64,000 nt of DNA from Marsupella aquatica (Eukaryota > Marchantiophyta): NCBI GenBank assembly GCA_973895155.1, contig OZ316897.1:2666001-2730000 (forward strand). The letters run 5' to 3'. Position 1 is the first letter of the stretch, and each line of letters starts with the position of its first letter. A program made the translations under genes and the position numbers. Of the stretch, positions 1 through 9,505 are shown piece after piece. The notes beneath the pieces are model-generated. The model was not told the origin of the DNA and ran no database searches. It saw nothing but the letters and a program-made list of their open reading frames with translations.

Positions 1-298
1 ATCCAAAATTCGAACATCACCAACATGGAGATAGTAGGGAAAAGAATCCCCGTCTGCATTTTTCCATGTTTGTTCAAACGCTTCTGCTGTGCCCTCGCCT
101 AAGGACCTCAGCTGATTGTACTTATCGATTGCAGCAAGCACAAAATTCTTAAACACATAAGGGATTTCAGCTGAGGGAACAATAACCTCCCCCGCAGAAT
201 TATAAGTGACAGCCGGAACCACTTTGCTTTTCCTTTTTGAATTAATCTTCAGCTGTAAGAATGTCAGACACATCTATAGTTAGAATAGCGTGAGATGA

Positions 299-553
299 AT
301 GCTAAAGCCGATAAAAATCTCGCGATGGAGCACGCTAGCCAATAGATGGAATCGCTTAGAAACCAACAAAGGAATGCTAAAGCCAATAAAAATCTCGCGA
401 TGGAGCACGCTAGCCAATAGATGGAATCGCTTAGAAACCAACAAAGGAATGCTAAAGCCGATAAAAATCTCGCGATGGAGCACGCTAGCTGATAGATGCA
501 ATCGCTTAGAAACCAACAAAGGAATGCTAAAGCCGATAAAAATCTCGCGATAG
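299..553. repeat. 75-bp tandem repeat, about 3.4 copies, inside an inferred intron
   Basis: Copies start at 299, 374, 449 and 524, exactly 75 bases apart; the last is truncated. Copies differ at only a few bases. The unit contains GGAATG, seven bases, then (C/A)(G/A)ATAAAAATCTCGCGA. Because 75 is divisible by three the repeat stays open on both strands, which creates spurious repetitive ORFs. It lies wholly within the inferred intron 578-253 of the minus-strand gene. A related degenerate duplication of about 75-80 bases lies in that gene's other intron, around 1670-1795. Confidence 0.9.
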
Positions 554-1669
554 AGCATGCTGTGAGAGGAATGCTTACCGCGTCACTCAATTTCTCCGCC
601 CATATGCCAAGGACCGAGACATCTGTTTCGTTGGGAAACATTTCTCTGCATGTTGCCCAATCTGGCTGACCAGATATCTGCAAAAATAGTTTCTTCACCT
701 TGGCAAGCTTTTTCAACTTCTCACCTTCCTTATGCATTTGATCCAAAGTGATCACCTTCCCGATAACCCTATTCAAGAGACGCTTGACATGCTCTTTATT
801 TGACAGTCCTTGGAGACCTCGAAATGAATTTAAGTTGAGGTCACCAGCAAGTTTATTCATTTTAATCTCCCTTACCGTCAAAGGTTTTACCTTTCCCTTT
901 GCGTTCGTCGTTGCCACAATTTTTTTGGGTTGTCCTAAGACAATACCTTTCTCCCACATCTGGAAAATCTTCTCCTGAAGATCCCAAATTTCACCTGTTT
1001 AGAAAGCAATTTGGAAAGCCGAATCATGTTTGGCCATGGAGTCACGAACTCCCGGCGTGTACTCCATCATGCATTCTTGACAACATGCTTCGCGAACATC
1101 TTTAGTCGAGCCCACACCCATTTCAAGGAAAATATTGTGACAAGCGCGAACTTGGTCAATTTTAGTCATGTTCTTCCGATACTCCTGGTCATAGTTATAC
1201 TGGAAGCCTAACTTTCGGACCTCGAATCTCGTAAGCCCAGCGTAAACCCAAGCTTCCAGCTCACCATATATTTGCTTCCCGTACATTTTAAACAACTCGG
1301 ACTTTGCCCGAGCACCATGATTCCCTCCAATAATTCTATACTTCCATACCCTTGACTTCAGGATGTCCCAATCTGCGTTTGTGGGACAATCCTTCGGATC
1401 CACACACAGCACGAACGGGGCACTGAAGTTGGTGGGGTTTTTCATGAGAAGTATCTTGATATTTTCCACATGCAATCTATCCACTGGTCTAATCAAAGTT
1501 GACAAATCCCCCTCCTCATCAAATATGAGATTGTCGACATGCAGAAGCACAGTTGTCCTTTGCACCCTTCGTTGCATCAGAAGACTGAGCTCTGCCTTGA
1601 TCGCGTCCGTCTCATACATCGAAAGAGCCGTCTCCTCCTCCTGATCAGCCTACAAAAGCGTTGCAAATT

Positions 1670-1795
1670 CAATTAAGGAAAGAAACTGCAAGATTTTTAT
1701 CGGAGTTCGCATTTGTTCAACATAACTCCACAATCCGCAATTCAGGAAATAAACAGCGAGATTTTTATAGGATTTCATGTTTGTTAAACAGTACA
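1670..1795. repeat. Degenerate internal duplication in intron, related to the 75-bp unit
   Basis: Two similar stretches lie in tandem. Each has an ATTCA-AGGAAA-AAAC-GC segment, then GATTTTTAT(C/A)GG, then a CAT(T/G)TTGTT segment. Read on the minus strand, both contain ATAAAAATCT, which is also in the 75-bp repeat at 299-553. The first also has the 13-base spacing to an ATG-type half site (CAAATG-N7-CGAT). Confidence 0.6.
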
Positions 1796-2818
1796 ACGAC
1801 ATAGTACTTACCAATGGCGCCGCAGGAACCGCGACTGGAACTGATGGAATTGACGGAGCTCTATCTACTTCTGCAGCCACCGTCTCAGTCCAGCCAGTCC
1901 TCTTCCTCTTTGTGCTAAGTCCAGAACCAGATGGCCCAGATCCCTCGGATCCTTTACTTTCGCTTGGTTTAACGGATGGTCCTCGACGGTTGCCCCGGCC
2001 TCTCCCACTACCGCCAATTTCCTGGCTCTTCTTCCCACCGTCAGAGGTTCCCGCGGCATCTCCCCTGCCGCTACCTCTCCCTTTCCCTTTTCCACTTCCC
2101 GAAACTCGACCAGAAGTTGTAGGTTCGTCCATGTCAATATGTGTAGAGGATTGCAATGGTTCTTTCCGCCCCGATATTTTATCGGCATTAGAACCACCGC
2201 TGCCACTTGAACCTGGTTTCTTGAAAACAATTTTGTGGACAGGTTTGAACTCTTCACCCACAAGTCTCTTGTACTCTGCGTTCACCCTTGGAAGCATGAT
2301 GGCATCACAATCTTGCACATACTGGCCGATCCAAGCCGAACCCATAACATTCATCTCTCTTGCTGCCCGAACATCGGCAACAAGGGGATCTTCTGGATAA
2401 CTGTCCATCGATTTCTCATCAAAGTTATCGAGAGTAACAATGAGAGATGTGAAACCCTTGCGCCCACACATTGTCAAGAAACTAAGGCCCTCTGTCAACA
2501 CTTTTCCCTCCCCGTGGCCAACCATGAACTCGATGACGGCAACAGCAATGACAGGGCCATACGAAATATTAACCTTCGCCGATTTTTGCAACTAGACCCA
2601 AAGGATTGGGGTAGCACAGTCTTCGAAACCCGTGGACTGTAATCTGGCGTCACGGAAGTACCATGACTTCTTGATACACTTGACCTCTTCACAAATGTCT
2701 TCACTTGTCCAAATTGCATTGGTGAGGCTTGTCATGAGACTTTCTGCCTCAGCAGATCCACTCTTTCCACTAGCAACCATGGAAAAGTCTGCAAATAAAC
2801 AAATTCCAATGCAAAGAG

Positions 2819-2903
2819 CGATAAAATTATCGCCGCCAATCTCACAACACATGTGGACATGACATCTCATCACACAAGGACAAAGAGACCGATAAAATTA
2901 TCG
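2819..2903. repeat. Two near-palindromes CGATAAAATTATCG
   Basis: CGATAAAATTATCG occurs at 2819-2832 and 2890-2903, each preceded by CAAAGAG a few bases upstream. They resemble the CGATAAATTTATCG palindromes at 3.9-5.5 kb and sit just 5' of the minus-strand ParB-like gene, where its promoter or first intron would be. Confidence 0.7.
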
Positions 2904-3079
2904 CAAAAGTGAGCCTTCTTTAAATTGACGGCCGAGTGTACAGGTCGAAGAATCAGCTACGGAACCCTAAATCCAAAACCTTAACCCCTAAACCTAAATC
3001 CTAATCATAGTTGAACCTCGCCAGAGTGAAGCGTTCGATCCGCTTCTTGGGCCATTGGGGAATATGAGTGACGCGATGA

Positions 3080-3700
3080 TCATAAGCCCACAGCTTCACT
3101 AGTCTCAGGATTCACTACTGCTACTGAATACCGGCGTGACGGAATGTCACAACAAGCATTTGTGCAGCATGGACAGATCTCACCATTGGCAAGGACATTC
3201 GTCCACAGGCAACTTACATAGATCAAGTTAAAGAGCCCACAGACCGGCTGGGGGGGGAGTTGACGAATCTTGTATGAATATAGTTTCCCACCAGTGTCAA
3301 TAAAAAACTCGGTGGCAAGAGGATTGTCCAGCTCGTCAATCACATCCTGAATCTCATCGAATGCTCTACGTCTGTTGTCGACATAGAATTCTGGCTCATA
3401 AGCAGGATTGCCCTTCACAACATGACAGCAGTGGAGTATAAAACGTCTTACTGCACCGGTTTTCAGAAAGAGTAGGATAACTCTTCTAGAAAATCCAACA
3501 TATCTATCCCACCGAATATAAATTTCTCCCCCTACCTGATCTACGTAGAAGTGAAATGCGTTATGGTAAAACGGTTTTACTACCAGCCTGCATATCTTTA
3601 AAATTAGTGACTCATCCAGCCTCCTTAGCTGGTCCAACATGGCTCCATTCCCCCATTCTGGAGGATCCAGGTAGGGTACAAAAATGCGTCGCTCGAGCAT
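3080..3700 (-). CDS. Hypothetical protein exon, 206 codons, Cys-rich C-terminus
   Basis: An open frame of 206 codons starts at an ATG (3700) that follows a plausible AG acceptor. The composition is protein-like and not repetitive. The first half has WDRYVGFSRRVILLF. The C-terminal third has CLWTNVLANGEICPCC and CCDIPSRRYS, so a metal-binding cluster is conceivable. I do not recognise the family. It lies directly downstream (minus sense) of the broken F-box-like frame at 4427-3777 and may be a later exon of that gene, but I could not find a phase-compatible junction. Confidence 0.35.
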   Translation of the reverse strand: MLERRIFVPYLDPPEWGNGAMLDQLRRLDESLILKICRLVVKPFYHNAFHFYVDQVGGEIYIRWDRYVGFSRRVILLFLKTGAVRRFILHCCHVVKGNPAYEPEFYVDNRRRAFDEIQDVIDELDNPLATEFFIDTGGKLYSYKIRQLPPQPVCGLFNLIYVSCLWTNVLANGEICPCCTNACCDIPSRRYSVAVVNPETSEAVGL

Positions 3701-3776
3701 GGCCTGATCACCGAATAGAAATCAGGAATAAATTTTGGAGAACATACTAATTACAATTCTACAAGTTTCATCCAAC

Positions 3777-4427
3777 TTTATAGTACCTTGTATAACGGGC
3801 TGTGAAGCCAATGCACTTGTCAGCTAATCGTCCAAAGAGGCGCAAAAAAATACACTCTGGACCACACAACCCGAAGTCAGGGGAGGCAGAGTCAATTATA
3901 TTCAAAGTGTTTCTTTACAAGCACCCAAAATCGACTAGAGGAATGAGGAGTGCGATAAATTTATCGGATGTTCGCAGCAATGCCTCATCCACTCAGACTC
4001 GTCCATGCCATGCAAGAATTGTCCGCTTCCCGCTTTCTCCAAGATTTATCCAAACTCTACGAAACTGATCTAACTGCTCATACGAAAAGCACCCAAGCAT
4101 ATCTATGGGAGGGAGGAAATGAGTTTCCTCTCGGAAGACCCTAGCAATATGTAGGTTTGAGAGAAGGTCGGCATTAGGAATGCTTGCAAGCATTTTGTTT
4201 ATGTCATTGATCTCACGAACTGCATATTTCAATAGCGCCCAAAATCATGTACCAACAACAAGATGGTTCCATTTCTTCGAGGTGGCTCCAAGACAAATGA
4301 TTGTTCTCATTCGAGTCAGTCGTTCTTCTGGTAGAAGTTTTAGGTCAAGGCCAAGGTGCTCATCTTGTGTGCAAGACAAGGCTAGGAGGGGCCAAATGTG
4401 AGAAGTCCATTCAACAAACTTCCGCAT
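3777..4427 (-). pseudogene. Decayed F-box-like gene fragment
   Basis: One minus-strand frame reads coherently from about 4427 to 3777 but is cut by TGA at 4247-4245, TGA at 3995-3993 and TAA at 3917-3915. The first segment contains LLPEERLTRM, then ATSKKWNHLV, which resembles the start and end of an F-box (LPEE...KKWN.LV). Later segments have no recognisable domain. A different frame just upstream (ATG at about 4522, coding HKRRKYIRGKVPG) looks like the displaced N-terminus, implying a frameshift or intron near 4430. Most likely a pseudogene; the F-box call is tentative. Confidence 0.4.
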
Positions 4428-4716
4428 TCCACACCGGGCACTTTTCCTCGAATATATTTCCTACGCTTGTGGGCTAAAACGGATCCCATCTTTGCAATGA
4501 TTAGATTCTCCGATGCAGCCATGAAGCAGAGCTACCAAAACCACCAATAAAAATACCTTCAATCACCAGGTGTAACCGAACACATCCACAGTACCAACCC
4601 TGCACGACAGTTTAACGATTAGGACTCGTGACGTCTTATATTCGTTGCGCAAGGGTAGGACTTGTTTATTTAAATATGTCCTTCCAAGACGCGCCTCAAT
4701 GAAAAGGTCGAAACAG

Positions 4717-5046
4717 TCATCGTGAAAGGTTCACCCAAGGGTCTTCGTTCCAAATCTTACAACAGAAGTGAGCCTGTTTGTGGTACTTGTTGTCAAGACG
4801 ACGACAACAATAGTTACAAGAAAACTCCAAAGAATGTAAACACGCCGTTAACATCAACCTCGAATGAATTGGAACTCCTACATCATTCATTCCGCAAAAT
4901 TCAATGCGGAGAGGATTCTGCCTATCTCTAGGATCAGTACCACCCATCCACAATACTCCTATACCGATGGGGAGAACTTTGAGTCGCATGAGTCTCTTGT
5001 ACAACCGGCGTGCACGTTTGACACAATTTTCAAGGAAGACAGCCAT
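4717..5046 (-). CDS. Hypothetical 109-codon ORF with Cys/His-rich end
   Basis: ATG at 5046 opens a 109-codon frame. The N-terminus is basic (KRARRLYKRLMRLK). The C-terminal part has CNYCCRRLDNKYHKQAHFCC, spacing that could bind zinc. There is no family match I can name and no obvious promoter. It is in the same orientation as the neighbouring decayed genes and may be an exon of one of them. Confidence 0.3.
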   Translation of the reverse strand: MAVFLENCVKRARRLYKRLMRLKVLPIGIGVLWMGGTDPRDRQNPLRIEFCGMNDVGVPIHSRLMLTACLHSLEFSCNYCCRRLDNKYHKQAHFCCKIWNEDPWVNLSR

Positions 5047-5638
5047 TTGTCACAATACCTGTTGTCCACGGAGTGCAATCGACCTTCCGTTGTGCCTCCT
5101 AAACCCGGCAACACTGCGACATCAGAGATGAAGATGAGTCTCCAAACAAAACAAAGGAAAATGATTCTCAGAGGAGGATGCGATAAGTTTATCACACTCC
5201 GCATTCGAATTGAAAATATGACTTCCTCAGACACCTAACCCCTGAATTCAATCTTTCACAAAAATGACAACTCCGATAAATTTATCGGATTCTCAATTAC
5301 TCCTCTTTCCATGAAAGGAATGAAGACTCTGATAAATTTATCGGAATGAAGGCAACACCTCTCTAAACACTAGATCAAATGATTGCAACAGAGGAATGCA
5401 AAATGCGATAAATTTATCGCAGTCCGCTCGGATCTGGACATTTTACACTAAATGACTAGTTAGTCTTACATGGAGAACTTGAACAGGAATGGCTGTTCCG
5501 ATAAATTTATCGGGATTTCGGTAGAAAGAGTCGAATCGCTTGGGAGGAATGTAAGACTTGATGGGAGTTTGGTATTCGCTCTCAGTCAGGAGATATTTGC
5601 TCTGGCGAAAGCAAACGTTTTATGGGCAACCGCTCCTC

Positions 5639-5715
5639 TTTATATAGGAGACGCTCTAAACCATGGTTAATTTCCCCTTAACCATGGTTAAGTTTCCCCT
5701 TTACCTGGGTTAGTG
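5639..5715 (+). promoter_or_regulatory. TATA-like box followed by repeated AACCATGGTTAA palindromes
   Basis: TTATATAGG at about 5639 is followed by two copies of AACCATGGTTAA-(g)TTTCCCCTT; the second lies within the 16-base palindrome CTTAACCATGGTTAAG at 5677-5692. A degenerate third copy (TTACCTGGGTTAG) follows. The arrangement resembles a promoter or the U3 part of an LTR. An LTR-like segment lies 300 bases downstream. No gene start is evident right after it. Confidence 0.35.
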
Positions 5716-6019
5716 CGTGGTCGTTCCTGGATTACGCGGTTCGGACCAAGTTACTCGTAGTTTGGACTTTTTCACTGACGGAATGTAAAACCCGATGCAC
5801 GTATCGCTCCCTGCATTCCCACGGCGATGCAATGGAGGAATGTGGCGTTTCGGAGAGTTTTTTCCAATTTTATCGGTCATTGCATTGCCTTAGAAAAAAA
5901 ATGGGATCGGGCTAAACGAGAACTCCGACACACTTCTCGGTCGGTCCGAAATCGTGTTTTGGACAAGTTGATCGCGGAGATGGATTTAGAGCATGGAAAA
6001 ATGACTCTAAACTGTGATA

Positions 6020-6186
6020 GTCAGAGTGCTCTTCACTCTCACTCGGTCTAGAGTGCAGTAAAGCTCTTGTGTGTTCCCGTGGACGTAGCCTCATGTGGAG
6101 GTGAACCACGTATCTCTCTGTGTCGACTATTGTGCGTTGGATGGTTCATGGGCTTACCGTTACGAATGTCGTCTATGCTCAACATC
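6020..6186 (+). mobile_element. LTR-like fragment, copy A
   Basis: This segment matches, in reverse complement, about 45332-45510. Shared blocks include GTCTAGAGTGCA(g/a)TAAAG, CTCTTGTGTGTTCC, GACGTAGCCTCATGTGG, GAACCACGTATCTCTCTG and TTGGATGGTTCATGGGCTT, ending with GTCTATGCTCAACA. The AATAAAG-like signal, the following GT-rich tract and the CAACA end are typical of the R/U5 part of a retrotransposon LTR. I see no linked gag/pol, so it is a solo or fragmentary LTR. Confidence 0.55.
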
Positions 6187-9100
6187 TAAGAGGAGCTGCC
6201 AAGTTAGAGGGGATGGTTTACTAGCATATATAAGCCATTGGAAGGATTTTCTTTGATAATGATAGCAATTGCAAAGCATTCATTGTAGACAGAGCACAAT
6301 TTATCCCCTCACCTCCTCTTGCATGTTCTCAAGGTGCTTCAAGGCAGGTGCCTTCTCCTGGTACTGATGCACAAATTTCCAAGCTTGTCTTGCTTTGAAT
6401 TAAGTGGTGAATATTTGATGCACTCGAGCATGAGTGTTACAATTTCTTTGTGTACGTAGCGGCTGGGTTTTAACTTTGCATTGGTCTCAAGTTACTTTAC
6501 TAATCAATTAAAGAAGGTTGGACGGGGCCCTCTGGATCGTCAGGACTAGATGGACACCAAAGAGGATTTAAATACTAACCTGCAGGCCCTTATGACTAAA
6601 CAGGCAAAAATTCTTAAGACGTACAACAAGTGCACACTTGGAGATAGTCGAGGTCTTGTCCTTCTTGGCTACAAACGGTGCCACTGCTTGACTCCGGCCA
6701 GGCGCTCTGTCATCTCCTCTTACTAGTGATCATAAGGGTTAATCTACAACTTGAAATGTAGATCTTACAACTACAGAAAATGGCTTAAGTTCTTGGGGGC
6801 TTCATTCCAAGGAGCCATATCACACGCAAAGTTTTGGGACCCTAAAACGTAAGTAAATAATTTTTTGTAAATATTGTTTTACCCCTAAGTAAATTTTTGG
6901 AATATTCTATTATTTGCTTAATAAACACTGTGATTATAATTGTAGTTCTCACAATTAGATTAAAACACCCCTAATGTTTTTCCACAAAAATTCAAGGTCT
7001 TTTACTAAACTCAATAAGAAACCTTTAGTTATTCTTATTTGCGCATGATGGGTAGAGAAAAAAGAAGTGAGGACCCCGGGCTTAATTCAGTTATGTTTTA
7101 TGACAACAATTCACAATCAAATCCCTGCATTTTCATAGGCTAAAACTGGCCAAACAATGAGTGAGGTGGGGAAATTGGCAAGGTAGAGTGTCAAGATAGA
7201 CCAGTCTCTACCCCAAATGTAGACTACTAGGGCTCTGAAGTATGTGCTGTCGACACCTACAGGCTGTTAGCTACAGGGTCAAAAGATGTCCACAAAAATT
7301 GTGCAGAATTTGGACACCCTGGTCACACACCTCTAGACTGGGAGTCAGGGTCATTCGGGTTGTAATAAAGTCCTAGCTCACTCCATTGCCTTAGATTAAG
7401 AGCATATGTATGTGAACATACTCGGGAACATACTAGCCTAATTTATCATTCTTTGCAACTAAATAGAGGTGAGTACATTCAAGCCTGTTGCACCATTTTT
7501 AGAGATCATGAAGTTGCCTCCAATCGCTACCAACCTCCCAATCAGCCTGCATCCCCAACTTCAATAAAACCCCATTCAAAGTCACTGTCCAGAGGCTACT
7601 AATTTTGTCCTAACACAAATTCTTGCATAACACTAACCCATTCAAAGTCACTGTCCAGAGGCTACTAATTTTGTCCCAACACGTACTAATTCTTGCATAA
7701 CACTAATTATGGCAAACAGTGAATACATGGTCTGCCTGTAGTCTTCATTTAGAGATATTGATGCACATTAATGGCAAATCCATTATGACTAGTGGGATCG
7801 CTACCTGCTACCCACGGCCATTGTCTGACTATAATACACTCAGATATTAAGTTTAAAAAACAAAAGTGCATTTCTGTGCCACAAATGCTGGGTCAATGGT
7901 AGACTGACAGAATTGGGCCCAACAAGGAATTGGGCCCAACAAGTGTTGGGTTTGAATCTTGCCTTGCACAAATTTTTTGTAACAAACCTCACCCAAAAGT
8001 GTGGTTCATTCACCAATTAGACACCTAGGAAAAAATTGTGATGAAATCTTTTCATGGGCAGCAGATGGGGATTTTTGCAAGGCTCATTAATAACATTTGA
8101 GCAGCATGGGCAGCAGACAGGGATTCCCATGGATGCTCATTAATGATGAGCCTAGGTATTGTTGTTAGACTTGAATCAGTATTCCACCTTGGATGTGGAC
8201 ACTCTTCACTCTCGTGACACTTCCATGCGATTTACTTCAGAGCTCGATCTACCAGGCTCTTCAGTTAACTGCGTATATACTAGGGTTTTTAGTTTGTTGC
8301 GTGCTTCTTCTTTTTTGTTTTGTTTATGTGGGATACTCCTTGACTTGTCCTAACTCTTTGGTCTTCTTGAGGTCTTTCCCAGGTCTTTCCCTTTCCCCTT
8401 TTGTGTGTTCCTTTGCCTTGGAACATGTCTCCCCCCTTGACAATCATGTCTTTTTTGCATTGTGGTATATATATATATATATATATATATACTCCAGTAT
8501 ATATGCTCTAGTTAGGTTCCTTGCTAAAATTTAAGTAAAACTTGATTCAAATTCAAAATGGGAAGGCGCGGCTGGCATCACAGGGGTCGATCCTGGTTTG
8601 GCACTCTGATATATATACTCTAGTAGTCTTGTATATATATATATATATATATATGAGGTTCGTTGATAAAATTTAAGTAAAACTTGATTCAAATTCAAAA
8701 TGGGAAGGCGCGGCTGACATCAGAGAGGTTGAGAAAACTCACGCTCGCGCAGCGAGGTACTACCTTAAGACGTGTCCAGATACTGAAGAGTTGGGGCATT
8801 GTTTCCATGTATCTTCAGCATTCGACGAGGCTCAAAGTTTGCGCATTCTATCGAGCAGAACCCCGCCCATGAGAATGTGGACATCGATTCGTTAGCAGTC
8901 GACGAGGCTCAAAAGTTTGTGCTCTCTCGAGCATAATCCGGCCCATGAGAGGGTGGACATCGATCGATTCGTGCAAGTAATCGGCATTCTAGCTTTCAGA
9001 ATTCGGATACAGTGTCTTCAGCTTTCAGAAATCGGATATAGTGTCTTCAGAGGATTTAGTTTTAGTAGGTCTCCGGGTACGTTGGCCTTTGGTGGGAGGC

Positions 9101-9330
9101 GAATCTGATACCTACGAGTCTGTGCATGTGAGTCAAGTATTCAAACAACGTGACTGAATAGTTTGGGTGAACATCTCAGTAACCTATTTTATGATAGCCC
9201 TTGATTGGATAATTTCGCTTGAATAGTGACGTGATTAATATTCCTCATGTGGTTCTTTCCTCTTGATGCTCAGTGGAGTCGATCTGCCCATACGACATCA
9301 GTTCTGTGATCTTAGAGTTCGTACAACATT
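6187..9330. other. Gene-poor stretch with short duplications and TA microsatellites
   Basis: No coding region is supported. It holds a tandem duplication of about 66 bases (7572-7705, each copy containing TTCAAAGTCACTGTCCAGAG), two (TA)n tracts (8468-8491 and 8632-8654), a direct duplication at about 142-base offset (around 8526 and 8668, with ATTCAAATTCAAAATGGGAA), and another pair at about 8820-8892 and 8896-8970 (GACGAGGCTCAAA...GCCCATGAGA). Confidence 0.7.
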
Positions 9331-9334
9331 GATT

Positions 9335-9415
9335 CTGGGCTCTTCTACTTCGTTCGACATCATTTCTGGGCTCTTCTACTTCGTTCGACATCATTTCTGT
9401 GCTCTGTAACTTCGA
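9335..9415. repeat. 31-bp tandem repeat, about 2.5 copies
   Basis: CTGGGCTCTTCTACTTCGTT begins at 9335 and again at 9366, with a diverged partial copy after 9397. It lies about 100 bases upstream of the SRA-domain gene start and may be in its 5' leader or promoter. Confidence 0.8.
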
Positions 9416-9505
9416 CTCCGGTGCAGACGATAAGCGGCTGTCCAACGAACGACAGATTGGAGAAGCTAAGAGCATCTAGCTGCAAGCGAATTCCCCTTGG
9501 CTGAG

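Larger units (their letters stand above)
1..2780 (-). pseudogene. Disrupted multi-exon gene with a ParB/sulfiredoxin-like region, 3' end off-window
   Basis: Reading the minus strand, I infer exons 2780-1812, 1649-579 and 252-1 (open at the window edge), with introns 1811-1650 and 578-253. All junctions have GT/AG and phase 0. ATG 2780 follows an AG acceptor-like site, so an upstream exon is possible. The second exon contains a pattern like the ParB/Srx nuclease fold: a phrase VENIKILLMKNP, then WKYRIIGGNHGARAKSEL, then VYAGLTRFE. The first exon has a low-complexity Gly/Ser/Arg/Lys linker (about 2200-1900). Two in-frame stops interrupt otherwise coherent reading: TAG at 2594-2592 and TAA at 1001-999. 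The codons after the TAA still read like protein (TGEIWDLQEKIFQ) and join the next segment without a frame change. The function is unknown. It may be a mobile-element gene rather than a host gene. The ParB resemblance comes from motif pattern only. Confidence 0.5.
3940..5888. promoter_or_regulatory. Dispersed array of GGAATG-N7-CGATAAATTTATCG modules
   Basis: CGATAAATTTATCG, a perfect 14-base palindrome, occurs at 3953, 5274, 5406 and 5499. A variant starting with T is at 5330 and a weaker one at 5181. In each of 3940/3953, 5317/5330, 5393/5406 and 5486/5499 the hexamer GGAATG begins exactly 13 bases before the palindrome; 5261/5274 has AAAATG there. The site at 5780-5819 is fully symmetric: GGAATG-N7-CGAT-N6-ATCG-N7-CATTCC. 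A reverse-oriented copy is at 5872-5888. This looks like a dimer-type protein binding site or a dispersed small repeat. No named factor is assigned. Confidence 0.7.

Noticed and set aside
299-553. CRISPR-like regular repeats
   Set aside because: The repeats are contiguous 75-bp tandem units without unique spacers, in a plant nuclear intron.
280-558. Repetitive hydrophobic protein encoded by the 75-bp repeat
   Set aside because: The unit length is divisible by three, so frames stay open by arithmetic; the stretch lies in an inferred intron.
999-1001. Non-standard genetic code or programmed readthrough to explain the in-frame stops
   Set aside because: Intact neighbours (GUX, cpSRP43, WRNIP1) use all stops normally; decay of element-like genes is simpler.
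3080-3700. Joining this exon to the upstream F-box-like frame through ACAAG|GTACTA and GATCAG|GCC
   Set aside because: The phases do not agree and the join shifts the frame, so I list the two separately.
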